Assembly (NCBI GenBank): GCA_945860955.1
Contig: CAMATH010000091.1
Coordinates: 1 to 34,405, forward strand
Length of the DNA stretch: 34,405 nt
Direction: 5' to 3'
Source of the DNA: Planctomicrobium piriforme
Lineage (GTDB): Bacteria > Planctomycetota > Planctomycetia > Planctomycetales > Planctomycetaceae
How positions within the stretch are numbered: the stretch's first letter is position 1; each line of letters begins with the position of its first letter. The notes under the pieces were generated by a model, which did not search any database, was not told the DNA's origin, and saw nothing but the letters and a program-made list of their open reading frames with translations. The position numbers and the translations under genes are program-made. This document shows, piece after piece, positions 27,559 through 34,405 of this stretch.

Positions 27559-27866
27559 AGTCGGAACGGAACTGGCGAGTCGCCGTTGGCATCGTCATTC
27601 CCGGGGGACTGTTTGCGAATCGAGTGCGACTCGACCTCCAGCACCTGTTTGACCCCCGGCTCCATCACCTTTTGCAATTCCACAAGCGCCCCCAGCCCAC
27701 CGACAGACGACTGCTTTCGTCTGTAGTAGATCCAGCCGTCTTCTTCGAGCCGCAACAGCCAGGCGTCGACGCGAAGCAACACCCGCCGCCCCAACCACCA
27801 GACGGCCGGCAGCGCACCTAGCGCCGCCAGCCAGAGAATCGTTTCGGGCGCTAAGGAACTGTTCAC
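27543..27866 (-). CDS. Small membrane protein, unknown function
   Basis: The frame encodes about 107 residues from a GTG at 27866. It has a membrane segment (about residues 6-26, 'ILWLAALGALPAVWWLGRRV'), then RVDAWLLRLEEDGWIYYRRK and a polar C-terminus ('KVMEPGVKQVLEVE'). The frame extends to an ATG at 27917, but that codon lies inside the REP-like palindrome, so the GTG is preferred. The 3' end overlaps the propeller gene by 16 bases in convergent orientation. I do not recognise the family. The coherent membrane topology supports a real gene. Confidence 0.6.
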   Translation of the reverse strand: MNSSLAPETILWLAALGALPAVWWLGRRVLLRVDAWLLRLEEDGWIYYRRKQSSVGGLGALVELQKVMEPGVKQVLEVESHSIRKQSPGNDDANGDSPVPFRLHSPN

Positions 27867-27913
27867 GATCAAGTCCGTGGTTTTGACGAGTTCATCGCGG
27901 CGCAGCCGCCGTT

Positions 27914-28009
27914 GCATCCCGAATGGGATGCAAGACAGTAGCCGGGGGTCGGAGCGCAGCGCAGACCCCCGGAATGCCGCGTGTCACGCACCGCATCCTG
28001 AAGGGATGC
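27914..28009. repeat. REP-like element with three hairpins
   Basis: Three stems follow each other: GCATCCC/GGGATGC (27914-27931), CCGGGGGTC/GACCCCCGG (27942-27950 with 27964-27972, 13-base loop) and GCATCC/GGATGC (27993-28009). The outer two are near-copies of each other, framing the central GC hairpin. Such modules with gcatccc...gggatgc resemble scattered extragenic palindromes in planctomycete genomes (recollection). It fills most of the gap between the small membrane gene and the second DUF1501 gene. Confidence 0.7.
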
Positions 28010-28050
28010 CAGAATCGTGTTGGGTGTTTTGACTTGTTTATTGGCGGGCA

Positions 28051-29373
28051 CTAAGCCCATTCCCGCACCGGTTCAGCTTCGATCAGGCGAATCGGGCGGC
28101 CGTCGGAAGCCTGAACCACCAGATCCAGCGGCAGACCCAGCTTGTGGTAAATCGTCGCCACCACCTGCTCGGTGGTGTATTCGTTCTGCGAAGGAGCGCT
28201 TCCCTGATCGTCGGTCGCGCCGATCACCGTTCCTCCAGGAATGCCGGCACCGGCCATCACGACGAAGCCAGCCGTCGCCCAGTGGTCGCGGCCACTCGCC
28301 GAATTGATCTTGGGTGTCCGCCCGAAGTCGGTCATCCAGACGACCAGAGTCGTATCGAGCATCCCCTGCTGCTCCAGGTCGGCCAGCAGCGCGGGCAGGC
28401 CCTGGTCGACCGCAGGCATCAAGCCGGTCTTCAGCGCGTTGAAACAATCTTGATGGTTGTCCCACGACGGATCGCTCACGGTCACGAACCGCACACCCGA
28501 TTGGACCAGCCGCCTTGCAAGCAGCATCCGTTGTCCGAACCGGTTGCGACCGTAGCTGTCGCGCAGTTTGGCGTCTTCGCTCGCCAGGTCAAACGCCCGC
28601 TTGGTTTCCGGGGCGGTGATCATATTGAGTGCCGCTTTGTAGTGTTCGTCGACCGCGTCGAACGCCTTGGGCTGCAGGTCGGCTTTCCGCTGCAGCGCGT
28701 CAATCGACGCCAGCATCTGCTTGCGGCGGTCGACCCGCTTCAATTCCATATTGAGCGGGGGGGTGATGTCGCGCACGCTGAACTTCGCGTCGTTCGCGTC
28801 GGCGTGAATTTCGAACGGCATATGTTCCAGCCCCAGCACCCCCGAGGTGCCGCCGTTGAACGTCCGGTCGACGTACGCCCCAAGCTGAATGAACGGCGGC
28901 AACGCCGACTTGAACCCCTGCTGTTGGCTGATGACCGAGCCGACGCAGGGATAGGTGAGCGACGGATTGGGAAGCCGACCCGACATGCAGTACTGGTCGG
29001 CGAACCCGTGACTGCCATTCTTCGGGTTCCAGCTTCGCAGCAGCGAGAAACGATTCAGCTCCTGCGCCATCTTCGGGCAGATCTCGGTGAACTTCACCCC
29101 CGGGACGGTGGTGTCGATCACGCCGAACGGCCCCTTGACGCTGACCGGAGCTTCGGGTTTCGGGTCCAACGTGTCGTGGTGACTGGTTCCGCCCAGCGTC
29201 CAGACGAAGATGCAACTGATCTCCTTTGCCGGCCCTCTTTCCGCCGCGCTCGCCTGGTGCTTTAGCAGCAGAGGCAACGTCAGCCCCAGCCCTCCCAGGC
29301 TCCCGATCTGCAAAAACGAACGTCGATCGACCCCTTCGCAATTGCGGGCCGTTCCAGGAGAGAGGTTGAGCAT
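28051..29373 (-). CDS. Second DUF1501 protein, Tat-exported
   Basis: The 440-residue protein has a Tat signal, DRRSFLQIGSLGGLGLTLPL (about residues 16-35). The DUF1501 body includes IFVWTLGGTSHHDTLDPKP (about 55-73), 'NPKNGSHGFADQYCMSG' (about 116-132), VTVSDPSWDNHQDCF (about 296) and MTDFGRTPKINSASGRDHW (about 347). It is about 55 residues shorter than the copy at 4561-6051 and only distantly similar, so it is not a recent duplicate. No DUF1549/DUF1553 partner gene is adjacent. The substrate is unknown. Confidence 0.92.
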   Translation of the reverse strand: MLNLSPGTARNCEGVDRRSFLQIGSLGGLGLTLPLLLKHQASAAERGPAKEISCIFVWTLGGTSHHDTLDPKPEAPVSVKGPFGVIDTTVPGVKFTEICPKMAQELNRFSLLRSWNPKNGSHGFADQYCMSGRLPNPSLTYPCVGSVISQQQGFKSALPPFIQLGAYVDRTFNGGTSGVLGLEHMPFEIHADANDAKFSVRDITPPLNMELKRVDRRKQMLASIDALQRKADLQPKAFDAVDEHYKAALNMITAPETKRAFDLASEDAKLRDSYGRNRFGQRMLLARRLVQSGVRFVTVSDPSWDNHQDCFNALKTGLMPAVDQGLPALLADLEQQGMLDTTLVVWMTDFGRTPKINSASGRDHWATAGFVVMAGAGIPGGTVIGATDDQGSAPSQNEYTTEQVVATIYHKLGLPLDLVVQASDGRPIRLIEAEPVREWA

Positions 29374-29567
29374 GGTCGTCAGACCCGGCGGGAAGAAATG
29401 GGGCGGGAATCGTGGGTGGGGTCGACCATCCGCCGACCGCTTCGATCGGCGAACAGATCAACACCAAATGATACATCCGGCATCAGGGCCGCGCCAAGTC
29501 CCGTTGTCGGGAGCCGGTGGGAAGTGTTTTTGGGTGGGTGGGTACGACCCAGGGGACACAGCGACCG

Positions 29568-29820
29568 TCTCCAGGTGCATTTCACACGATTCCGTTTTTT
29601 TCGCCAATGCCACCCGCCGGCTACATTCCTTCGCTGGCTCAACGCCGATGCCGAACCGAAGCCGAGGGAGAAACCGACCGAACAGAAGCCCGACAGACCG
29701 AAGACGCCCGACGAAGTGTGTGACCTGATTGTCGGGATCGCGAAGGAGGCCGGCTGGGGCACCACCCGGATCCTCGGCGAACTTCGAAAACTCGGCATCC
29801 GGAGTTCATCCACAGCCCAC
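29568..29820 (+). pseudogene. Decayed integrase/transposase fragment
   Basis: The plus frame reads 'PPATFLRWLNADA', then a Lys/Pro/Glu-rich linker, 'PKTPDEVCDLIVGIAKEAG' and WGTTRILGELRKLGI. This is the N-terminal helix-turn-helix pattern of planctomycete rve-type integrase-like transposases (from memory, 'GWGYTRILGELKKLGI'). The expected continuation into a DDE catalytic core is absent; the frame loses its resemblance after 29820. It has no convincing start codon and is best read as a relic of an old insertion. Confidence 0.5.
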
Positions 29821-29940
29821 CGAACACCTTGCGTCGGCGAGAGGGGTTGTGATAGGCCCGCGTATTTCCGTCGTTTTCGTATTTTTACAGGGTGGATTGC
29901 CGAGATCATGGAGTCATTCATCAAGGCGCATCTATGGAAG

Positions 29941-29969
29941 TTGTGGAATGTCCGTCAATCTGATATCAT
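29941..29969 (+). promoter_or_regulatory. Candidate sigma-70 promoter of the cold-shock gene
   Basis: TTGTGG (29941-29946) and TATCAT (29964-29969) are 17 bases apart, the optimal spacing. The -10 matches the consensus at five of six positions. Transcription would start near 29976, giving a leader of about 70 bases before the ATG at 30048. Confidence 0.4.
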
Positions 29970-30047
29970 GGAACCCGTGAGGTAATCCCGGGGCCGATTG
30001 CGGTCCCACTTCCTCATAAACCTGCTTTCTGCGAGAGTTGCGATCGA

Positions 30048-30245
30048 ATGCCTGAGGGTAAAATCAAGAGGTTGACTGACAAGGGTTTCGGGTTCATTGA
30101 AACCGGATCCGACACGGACATGTTTTTTCATTCGTCGAATGTCGAAGGTGTGACTTTCGACCAGCTCCGTGAGGGGCAGAAGGTCAGCTACACTGCAGGT
30201 CGCGGTCCTAAGGGTCCCCGGGCTGAGAACGTCCGCCCCGTATAG
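30048..30245 (+). CDS. Cold-shock domain protein
   Basis: The 65-residue protein is a complete cold-shock domain. It has RNP1 KGFGFIE (residues 12-18) and RNP2 MFFHSS (25-30), with K5 and aromatic residues in the usual RNA-facing positions. Cold-shock proteins bind single-stranded RNA and DNA and melt structure in mRNA. The N-terminus MPEGKIKRLTDKG matches the planctomycete form. It is transcribed alone, with its own candidate promoter and a strong terminator (30278-30311). Whether it responds to cold cannot be told from the sequence. Confidence 0.95.
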   Translation: MPEGKIKRLTDKGFGFIETGSDTDMFFHSSNVEGVTFDQLREGQKVSYTAGRGPKGPRAENVRPV

Positions 30246-30277
30246 GGCCGTTGTTCGGCATGATCTGAAGAATCAAG

Positions 30278-30311
30278 GCAGCCGACGGACATCCGTCGGC
30301 TGCTTTTTTTT
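30278..30311 (+). terminator. Strong rho-independent terminator after the cold-shock gene
   Basis: An 11-bp perfect stem (30278-30288 with 30293-30303), with a four-base loop and eight T residues (30304-30311), lies 33 bases after the stop codon. It also separates this gene from the convergent ankyrin gene. Confidence 0.93.
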
Positions 30312-30391
30312 CGCGATTGTCAGATCCTCCCACGACCCTGACTCGATGACGGCAATTGTCGCCGCAGGAACGCCGGGAACATGATCCGAGT

Positions 30392-31732
30392 TCAATGTTT
30401 GCGTCGTCGCACTTCGTGCTGACGCAGGAGTTCAAGAATCGCGATACGGGCCGGATCGGTCGACTCTGCCAGTGCTGACCGCTCGCCGGATTGAATTCGC
30501 CCGGGATCGGCTCCGGACTCAAGCAGCAGCTCGACTCCGTCACGATCTCCGTGAAAGACTGCGAATTGTAACGGAGTTGTCCCTGTGACAGTTCCGATAT
30601 CCACTGCAGCTTTTCGCTTCAGCAACGACCACATGATACGTGTGTCGCCCCGCTGTGCCGTCTCACTGAGTGGCGTGCCGCCATTGTGGATCTGCTGCAC
30701 ATCGGCACCCTTCGCGATCAGCAGTTCTGCGAGTTCCGTGTGACCGTGGGCCAATGCCCAGTGAATTGGCGCTCCCCACAGTTGCTCTGTAGGATCGACG
30801 CCGCTCCGTATCAGGCTTTCAATCACCAAATCCCAGTCATTCTTGACCGCATCGTTCAGCAACACCGGCCATTCGCCCTCATTCACGCGACCGACAAGTA
30901 CGTCGACGAGCGACCGGTGCCGCCGACGTATGGCATGTGCAAGCATCTGATTGAACGGAAATGACGGCTCGTCTTGCCGTGATCCACTCTCCAGTAGGTG
31001 ATCCACGATGTCCGCATGGCCGCCGGCGAACGCAAAATGCATCGGTGTGAAGCAGCCGGCGTGCAGGCCGGCAATAAACTGAAGTTTTGTGCGGGCGTGA
31101 ATGTCGGCTCCATTTGCCAGCAGGAACTCGACCGCCTCACGTCGACCGTGGAGAGCCGCAATGTGCAACGCTGTGACGCCGCGAGAATCTGCCAGATTGA
31201 CCGCCGCCCCCTGTTCAAGCAACATCCGCATCGTAGAAAGTCGCGAATGCATCGCGGCCACGTGAAGGAGTGGTTGCGTGGCTGTGTCGTTCCCGCTTCG
31301 GTCGGTCAGCAATCGCGGATCGCGTTTGATCGCATCGGCAAGCGTTTCATCAAGCCCCAGGGCTGCGACGATGAGCGGCGACTCCGGCTTGGCTCCCTGT
31401 CGCCACAAGTCTTTGGCGAGTTCACGATGACCAAAGTGGACTGCCATCGTAAGGGCGGGAATGTTTCCGTAGCGGCTGCTGGCTTGATTCGGGTCTGCCT
31501 CATGAATCAGGAGAAGGCGAGTCGCTTCGCGACGATTGGTTCGCGCTGCCACGGCCAGTGCATCGCTGAGCGCAGTTGAATCCGTTCGCTTGGCAAGCAG
31601 TTCCTTCAGATCTTCAGTTCGATCTTCGACAACGGCTGAAACGAGGCTTTCGGCGTCAAAAGGCTCAGCCCAAAGTGGCGATCCCAAAAGCATCCAGAAC
31701 GCAAGGAGGTGAAACGGCGACAGCGACTGCAT
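30392..31732 (-). CDS. Secreted ankyrin-repeat protein
   Basis: The 446-residue protein starts at ATG 31732 with a signal peptide (MQSLSPFHLLAFWMLLGSPLWA). Longer frames upstream run into the tRNA region and are rejected. About ten ankyrin repeats are seen, including 'RREATRLLLIHEADPNQ', 'TMRMLLEQGAAVNLADSRG', 'HGRREAVEFLLANGADI' and 'HTELAELLIAKGADVQ'. No enzymatic domain is attached. Ankyrin repeats bind proteins; an exported version suggests a periplasmic or outer-surface interaction, which is inference. It lies downstream of tRNA-Arg on the same strand. Confidence 0.9.
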   Translation of the reverse strand: MQSLSPFHLLAFWMLLGSPLWAEPFDAESLVSAVVEDRTEDLKELLAKRTDSTALSDALAVAARTNRREATRLLLIHEADPNQASSRYGNIPALTMAVHFGHRELAKDLWRQGAKPESPLIVAALGLDETLADAIKRDPRLLTDRSGNDTATQPLLHVAAMHSRLSTMRMLLEQGAAVNLADSRGVTALHIAALHGRREAVEFLLANGADIHARTKLQFIAGLHAGCFTPMHFAFAGGHADIVDHLLESGSRQDEPSFPFNQMLAHAIRRRHRSLVDVLVGRVNEGEWPVLLNDAVKNDWDLVIESLIRSGVDPTEQLWGAPIHWALAHGHTELAELLIAKGADVQQIHNGGTPLSETAQRGDTRIMWSLLKRKAAVDIGTVTGTTPLQFAVFHGDRDGVELLLESGADPGRIQSGERSALAESTDPARIAILELLRQHEVRRRKH

Positions 31733-31869
31733 TGGCGCTCTCCGAATTGAGGTAGGCAATTCGATTCTACCGAGTCTCGCCCGGCGCAGTTGTAACGGCC
31801 GCGCAACGTTCCTGCGGATCGACGGCATGGGATCGCGGCCGGAACGCAGTGCCCGCGTTAACAATCCCG

Positions 31870-31941
31870 CGTCCCAACCCGGATTCGAACCAGGGCCTCA
31901 ACCTTCGGAGGGTTGCATGCAATCCGCTACACCATCGGGAC
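31870..31941 (-). tRNA. tRNA-Arg (anticodon CCG)
   Basis: The minus strand folds into a standard cloverleaf. The acceptor is GTCCCGA/TTGGGAC (one G-U pair). The D arm is GTGT/GCAT with loop AGCGGATT, where A20 is an arginine identity element. The anticodon stem CAACC/GGTTG encloses loop CTCCGAA, giving anticodon CCG. The T arm is CCTGG/CCGGG with loop TTCGAAT. The discriminator base is G and no CCA is encoded. It would decode CGG. Confidence 0.92.
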
Positions 31942-31943
31942 AG

Positions 31944-31973
31944 AGCCGACGACTGGATTCGCACCAGCGCTCC
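31944..31973 (-). pseudogene. 3' fragment of a second tRNA (relic)
   Basis: Read on the minus strand, the segment has a T arm GCTGG/CCAGT with loop TGCGAAT, followed by CGTCGGC, like the 3' acceptor strand of a GCCGACG-type tRNA such as tRNA-Thr. The matching 5' half is missing; instead the truncated IS630 gene begins about 30 bases away. It ends two to three bases before tRNA-Arg, as in a tandem tRNA pair. The identity is uncertain. Confidence 0.4.
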
Positions 31974-32001
31974 GTCCAGACTAAATCTTTGGGTAGAGTC
32001 G

Positions 32002-32720
32002 CTACAATTTGATGCGGGCTTTCTCGGGGGGGAACATGACGATGCTCGCCGTTCCCCGACGCTCGTATTCGTAGTCGACGGGTGTGGGGTGTGCCTGGGT
32101 CGCGGGGATCGGCACCCGCATCTCGCCAATCAGTTGCACTGGCTGCTCGTCCATACAGACCACCGGGCAGTCGGGATCGTAGGCTTTTTCGCAGGTCTCC
32201 AGCACCTCCTCCATATGCGCGACAAACTCGCCGTCTGCGTGGGGAGGAATCACCCAGTATTCGATTTTCCGCTTGGTGATTCCGTTTCTTTTAGCGTTTG
32301 CCGGACCGTCGCGGGACTGATGGATTCCACGACCTCCAGTTCTACCAACTGGTCAGCAAGTAAGCGGCGCGTCCATTGTCCATAGCCGGCTGGCGGCTTT
32401 CCCAACCGCAGTGCGATCAGTTTCGCCTCGGCGGCTCCGTCCAGCAACTTGGGAGTGGGAGGCGTCATCCGTTTCTTGCGTGCCAGAGCCGCCTCGAAGC
32501 CTTCCAGGACGAACTCCCGCCGCACATTTTCTATGGTCCGAACGCGACAACCAACGGCCTCGCTGATCTTCTCGTCCTTCCAACCCGGACCGTCGACATC
32601 TGCCTTCAGCAGGATCAGTGCCCGCCGCAGCTTCTCCGACTTAACTTTCTGGTTCTTGACAGTCGCTTCGCAGACCGAGCGTTCCTCGTCCGTGAGGCGC
32701 ACAACGTATTTCTTGAGCAT
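32002..32720 (-). pseudogene. Truncated IS630-family transposase
   Basis: Translation starts at ATG 32720 (MLKKYVVRLTDEERSVCE) with a strong AAGGAGG upstream. The helix-turn-helix part (about 150 residues, 'GCRVRTIENVRREFVLEGFE') ends in one frame near 32250. The DDE part continues in the -1 frame from a CTAAAAG site (about 32281-32290): 'KRNGITKRKIEYWVIPPHAD', then 'CPVVCMDEQPVQLIGEMRVP', which supplies the first catalytic Asp. The frame then stops at 32002 after about 80 residues. The second Asp and the Glu, normally about 100 residues further, are missing, so the element cannot be active. The DDE break lies close to the tRNA relic. Confidence 0.75.
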
Positions 32721-32753
32721 CGAAACCTCCTTGTAACCGCGGAGATTCCACAA

Positions 32754-33120
32754 AAACGCGATATTGGCAACCCGAATATTTAGATTGGACGGAGTACTAG
32801 CCTTGGGGCCATTACGAACATCCCCACGGACATTTCACCCGGTGAGATCCAGCGTCACGCACACTCGCGCGCGATGCCGTGGTCGCGATGTCGCAACTCG
32901 GTTTGGCAAAATCGTCGTTCGCGGCTCGCCCTGGCCCCGAGGGTCTCGTGTCTTTCGACGTTCAACGTGTCGCGGGACCAGCCGCCTCGTAAAGAACCAT
33001 GAGTCAGTCATCAAAGTCACCCCTGCGAATCTCAGAAACGCTACAAAACCGGCGGTCGATGTCCACCAAAGACACCGACCGCCGTCGGTTCAACACAAAT
33101 CAACAATCCCAACCAGCGAG
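32754..33120. other. Intergenic region between IS630 remnant and unknown gene
   Basis: The first 40-50 bases probably hold the 5' end of the IS630 element, but its exact terminus cannot be fixed. A candidate terminator lies at 33043-33084. No other gene, RNA or repeat is convincing. Confidence 0.5.
33043..33084 (-). terminator. Candidate terminator of the unknown gene
   Basis: CGGCGGTCG (33050-33058) pairs perfectly with CGACCGCCG (33076-33084), with a 17-base loop. On the minus strand a short T-run (complement of 33044-33047) follows. It lies 37 bases beyond the stop of the gene at 33121. Confidence 0.5.
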
Positions 33121-33957
33121 TCAGTTCCGCGAAGGTCGAATCGGACAGCCAATCGGGATCTTTTCGCGGATGTCCATCAATTCCACCGTCCAGGGGTCCG
33201 CGGGCAATTTCACAGCCTCGTGTTCGGGCGACGTCATGCCATCGTCATCACCGGCTTGTGACCGGTGACGCAACGCGGCGGCCAGTTCCTCGGCGGTCTG
33301 TTCACAAATGGGAGGTGCCGACTGTGGTGTCGCGATCCAGATCCAGAGGAACTTCGCATTTGGACTATCGCCGTTCCAGGCCGATTCGTCCGGGAACTCG
33401 CCGGTGGTTGGCGCGACGGGAATCCAGGCCGGCTCGGGGTCAATGTACATGTGCGAGAGCGACCAGCCACGTTGCGACAATTCGTACATCACCAGGTACA
33501 AAGCGCCCGGACAATCCGGAATGCACAGCCGCAACGCGGCCGTATGACGCCGCGTGAGGGCACTGCCGTCTGTCCGGCTCGCCCCCGGTTGGCGGGCCGG
33601 ACCGCCGATCGAATTGGAAGTGGAATTAATCTGTCGCTCGATCTGCGACAGATTCTGCGGCTCCCCCGACACGATCAGCGCCCCGGCGATCATGCTGTCG
33701 AGTTCGGAAGCGATCGCGTTGTTGATGTTCACTCGGCTGTTCCTCAATTGTCGCAAATCCTCCAGGAGGGCGCCCGAGTGGTTGAATCCGAACAAACTCA
33801 CACCGAGTTGAGCGTCGATCATCGTGACGGCCATATGGAAGGTCGCGGACGTCACGGGAATCGGCCGTCCGTCACGCAACAGCGTGGCGGGAGAGTGATC
33901 GATGTGCGGGGCGGCGGACGATTGCCCGGCATCTTCCAATGAAATGGATGTGCGCAT
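33121..33957 (-). CDS. Hypothetical protein, family not recognised
   Basis: The 278-residue protein starts at ATG 33957, preceded by AAAGGA with about eight bases of spacing; the earlier ATG at 34005 lacks one. The protein appears soluble, with no signal peptide or membrane segment. Visible parts are a helical N-terminal half ('LEDLRQLRNSRVNINNAIASE', residues about 85-105) and a C-terminal half with LCIPDCPGALYLVMYEL (about 166), 'SHMYIDPEPAWIPVAP' (about 190) and 'FLWIWIATPQ' (about 225). The composition is that of a real protein, and the complementary plus-strand frame is less natural. It stands alone between an IS630 remnant and an IS66-like copy, so recent acquisition is possible. Confidence 0.7.
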   Translation of the reverse strand: MRTSISLEDAGQSSAAPHIDHSPATLLRDGRPIPVTSATFHMAVTMIDAQLGVSLFGFNHSGALLEDLRQLRNSRVNINNAIASELDSMIAGALIVSGEPQNLSQIERQINSTSNSIGGPARQPGASRTDGSALTRRHTAALRLCIPDCPGALYLVMYELSQRGWSLSHMYIDPEPAWIPVAPTTGEFPDESAWNGDSPNAKFLWIWIATPQSAPPICEQTAEELAAALRHRSQAGDDDGMTSPEHEAVKLPADPWTVELMDIREKIPIGCPIRPSRN

Positions 33958-34259
33958 GTCGTGGTCCTTTGTGAGGAGAAGAGGATTCTGGACGTCATTC
34001 CCCATGCGGAGAATGCAGTCCAGGCGAGGTGTTCAACATCTCTTTGTCCGATCGTCGTCGAGTGTTGCACAGAAATTCCGGCGGTTTTGAACTCATGAAT
34101 CGCGGTGCGATCGACTGCGACATCGTCAAGATCCACAAAATTTGAAAATTGTTCACTATTTTTCGCTGCCGACAGGTCTTTCTGTTTTGGACGAGTCGGC
34201 CTGACACGCAACGCGACTCATTCCGCGACCTCCATCGACCGTTGCCAGTCCGCGCACAT
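33958..34259. other. Upstream region of the unknown gene up to the IS boundary
   Basis: This stretch is AT-richer than its surroundings and probably contains the promoter of 33121-33957. Short minus frames exist: one begins at an ATG touching the IS junction (34259) and stops at 34218, and a second overlaps it by ATGA and ends at 34156. They could be the tail of a gene cut by the IS, but they are too short to support. Confidence 0.4.
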
Positions 34260-34405
34260 GTAACTGCTCAATAACCCCTCGGAAACTGGTATTTACTCAA
34301 AGTCGGTTTTTCGGGGAATGTATGGCGCATGAGCCAGTCAGACCCCCAGCCAATCCAACCGATCGTCATCGCGGGAATCGAGATCCCGGCGGCGGAGCAG
34401 ACGCC
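34260..34405 (+). mobile_element. Left end of an IS66-like insertion sequence (partial)
   Basis: The terminus GTAACTGCTCAATAACCCC (34260-34278) is identical, in reverse complement, to 131-149. Fifty bases further a transposase gene begins on the plus strand. The element runs off the window. With the left copy it forms a direct repeat bracketing about 34 kb. Confidence 0.65.
34329..34405 (+). CDS. IS66-like transposase, N-terminus (partial)
   Basis: ATG 34329 opens a frame reading MSQSDPQPIQPIVIAGIEIP followed by AAEQT at the window end. The segment I(V/E)IxGxEIPAAEQTPL is, from memory, the N-terminal start of planctomycete IS66-family transposases that goes on into a coiled coil and zinc finger. 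Only 25 residues are visible, and none of the catalytic DDE residues. The call therefore rests on this stretch and on the GTAA terminus. Confidence 0.5.
   Translation, partial: MSQSDPQPIQPIVIAGIEIPAAEQT

Larger units (their letters stand above)
29374..30047. other. Intergenic region with transposase relic and csp promoter
   Basis: The region between the DUF1501 start and the cold-shock gene contains no intact gene. A decayed integrase/transposase fragment (29568-29820) and a candidate promoter (29941-29969) are the only recognisable elements. Confidence 0.6.

Noticed and set aside
31849-32385. Plus-strand frame reading DDWIRTSAPSRLN
   Set aside because: It runs antisense through the tRNA and the IS630 remnant; this peptide string is a known type of spurious product from tRNA-bearing DNA.
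33265-33942. 225-codon plus frame opposite the unknown protein
   Set aside because: The minus frame has a ribosome-binding site, a normal composition and a terminator; the plus frame is Arg/Gly-rich without motifs.
34156-34259. Two tiny overlapping minus frames at the IS junction
   Set aside because: At 13 and 21 residues, without a recognised family, they cannot be supported as genes even though the first starts exactly at the IS boundary.
1-34405. CRISPR array, rRNA genes, prophage structural genes, origin of replication
   Set aside because: I saw no regularly spaced short repeats, rRNA-like segments, phage structural motifs, dnaA-box clusters or replication initiator genes in the window.

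Overview
The window reads as a chromosomal segment of a planctomycete (Planctomycetota, probably a Planctomycetaceae-like lineage). The GC content is high and antisense frames are long and open. The gene content is typical of that phylum: two Tat-exported DUF1501 proteins, two PVC-type dehydrogenase/HEAT/cytochrome c proteins, a TIGR03009-type secreted protein, a DUF3352-like secreted protein, a giant PQQ-propeller protein and an ECF sigma/anti-sigma pair. Family names come from recognising motifs in the translated sequence; no database search was run.

Layout. Positions 1-149 are the right end of an IS66-like element, and 34260-34405 are the left end of a second copy in the same orientation. 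They carry an identical 19-bp terminal repeat, so this is probably one contig that breaks at repeated IS copies. The left copy has cut a small conserved gene (150-319, minus). Next come a DUF3352-like protein (496-2295, minus), a 7Fe ferredoxin (2592-2876, minus), a TIGR03009-like protein (3118-4431, plus) and a DUF1501 protein (4561-6051, minus). Then follow an unusual lipoprotein fusing a methyltransferase to a PVC dehydrogenase and cytochrome c (6519-10553, plus), a small zinc-ribbon protein (10693-11205), an SGNH esterase (11355-12530) and a propeller protein (12642-14132). On the minus strand lie a Maf-like pyrophosphatase coupled to a second PVC cytochrome protein (14159-17937), a triple zinc-ribbon protein (18095-18565) and a 1,725-residue PQQ/TPR protein (18889-24066).

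The best candidate for an unusual regulatory system is 24299-25883, where nrdR, an ECF sigma factor and a ZAS-type membrane anti-sigma factor overlap each other by ATGA. The anti-sigma factor ends in a CxxCH heme-type motif on the predicted outer side of the membrane. A secreted glycoside-hydrolase-like propeller (25930-27558) follows 46 bases later. A second set of interest is a family of long hairpins with a conserved loop (10591, 11243, 18784). Two of them sit about 50 bases upstream of start codons.

The right third is more mobile in character. It holds a small membrane protein next to a REP-like repeat, a second DUF1501 gene, a decayed integrase fragment, a cold-shock gene with a strong terminator, and a secreted ankyrin protein. 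It ends with tRNA-Arg(CCG) beside a 3' tRNA relic, a truncated IS630 transposase and an unrecognised protein (33121-33957) next to the second IS66-like copy. Much of the gene set encodes exported proteins (cytochromes, propellers, Tat-exported DUF1501, esterase), which suggests periplasmic breakdown and oxidation of complex substrates. No single pathway can be read from the sequence.
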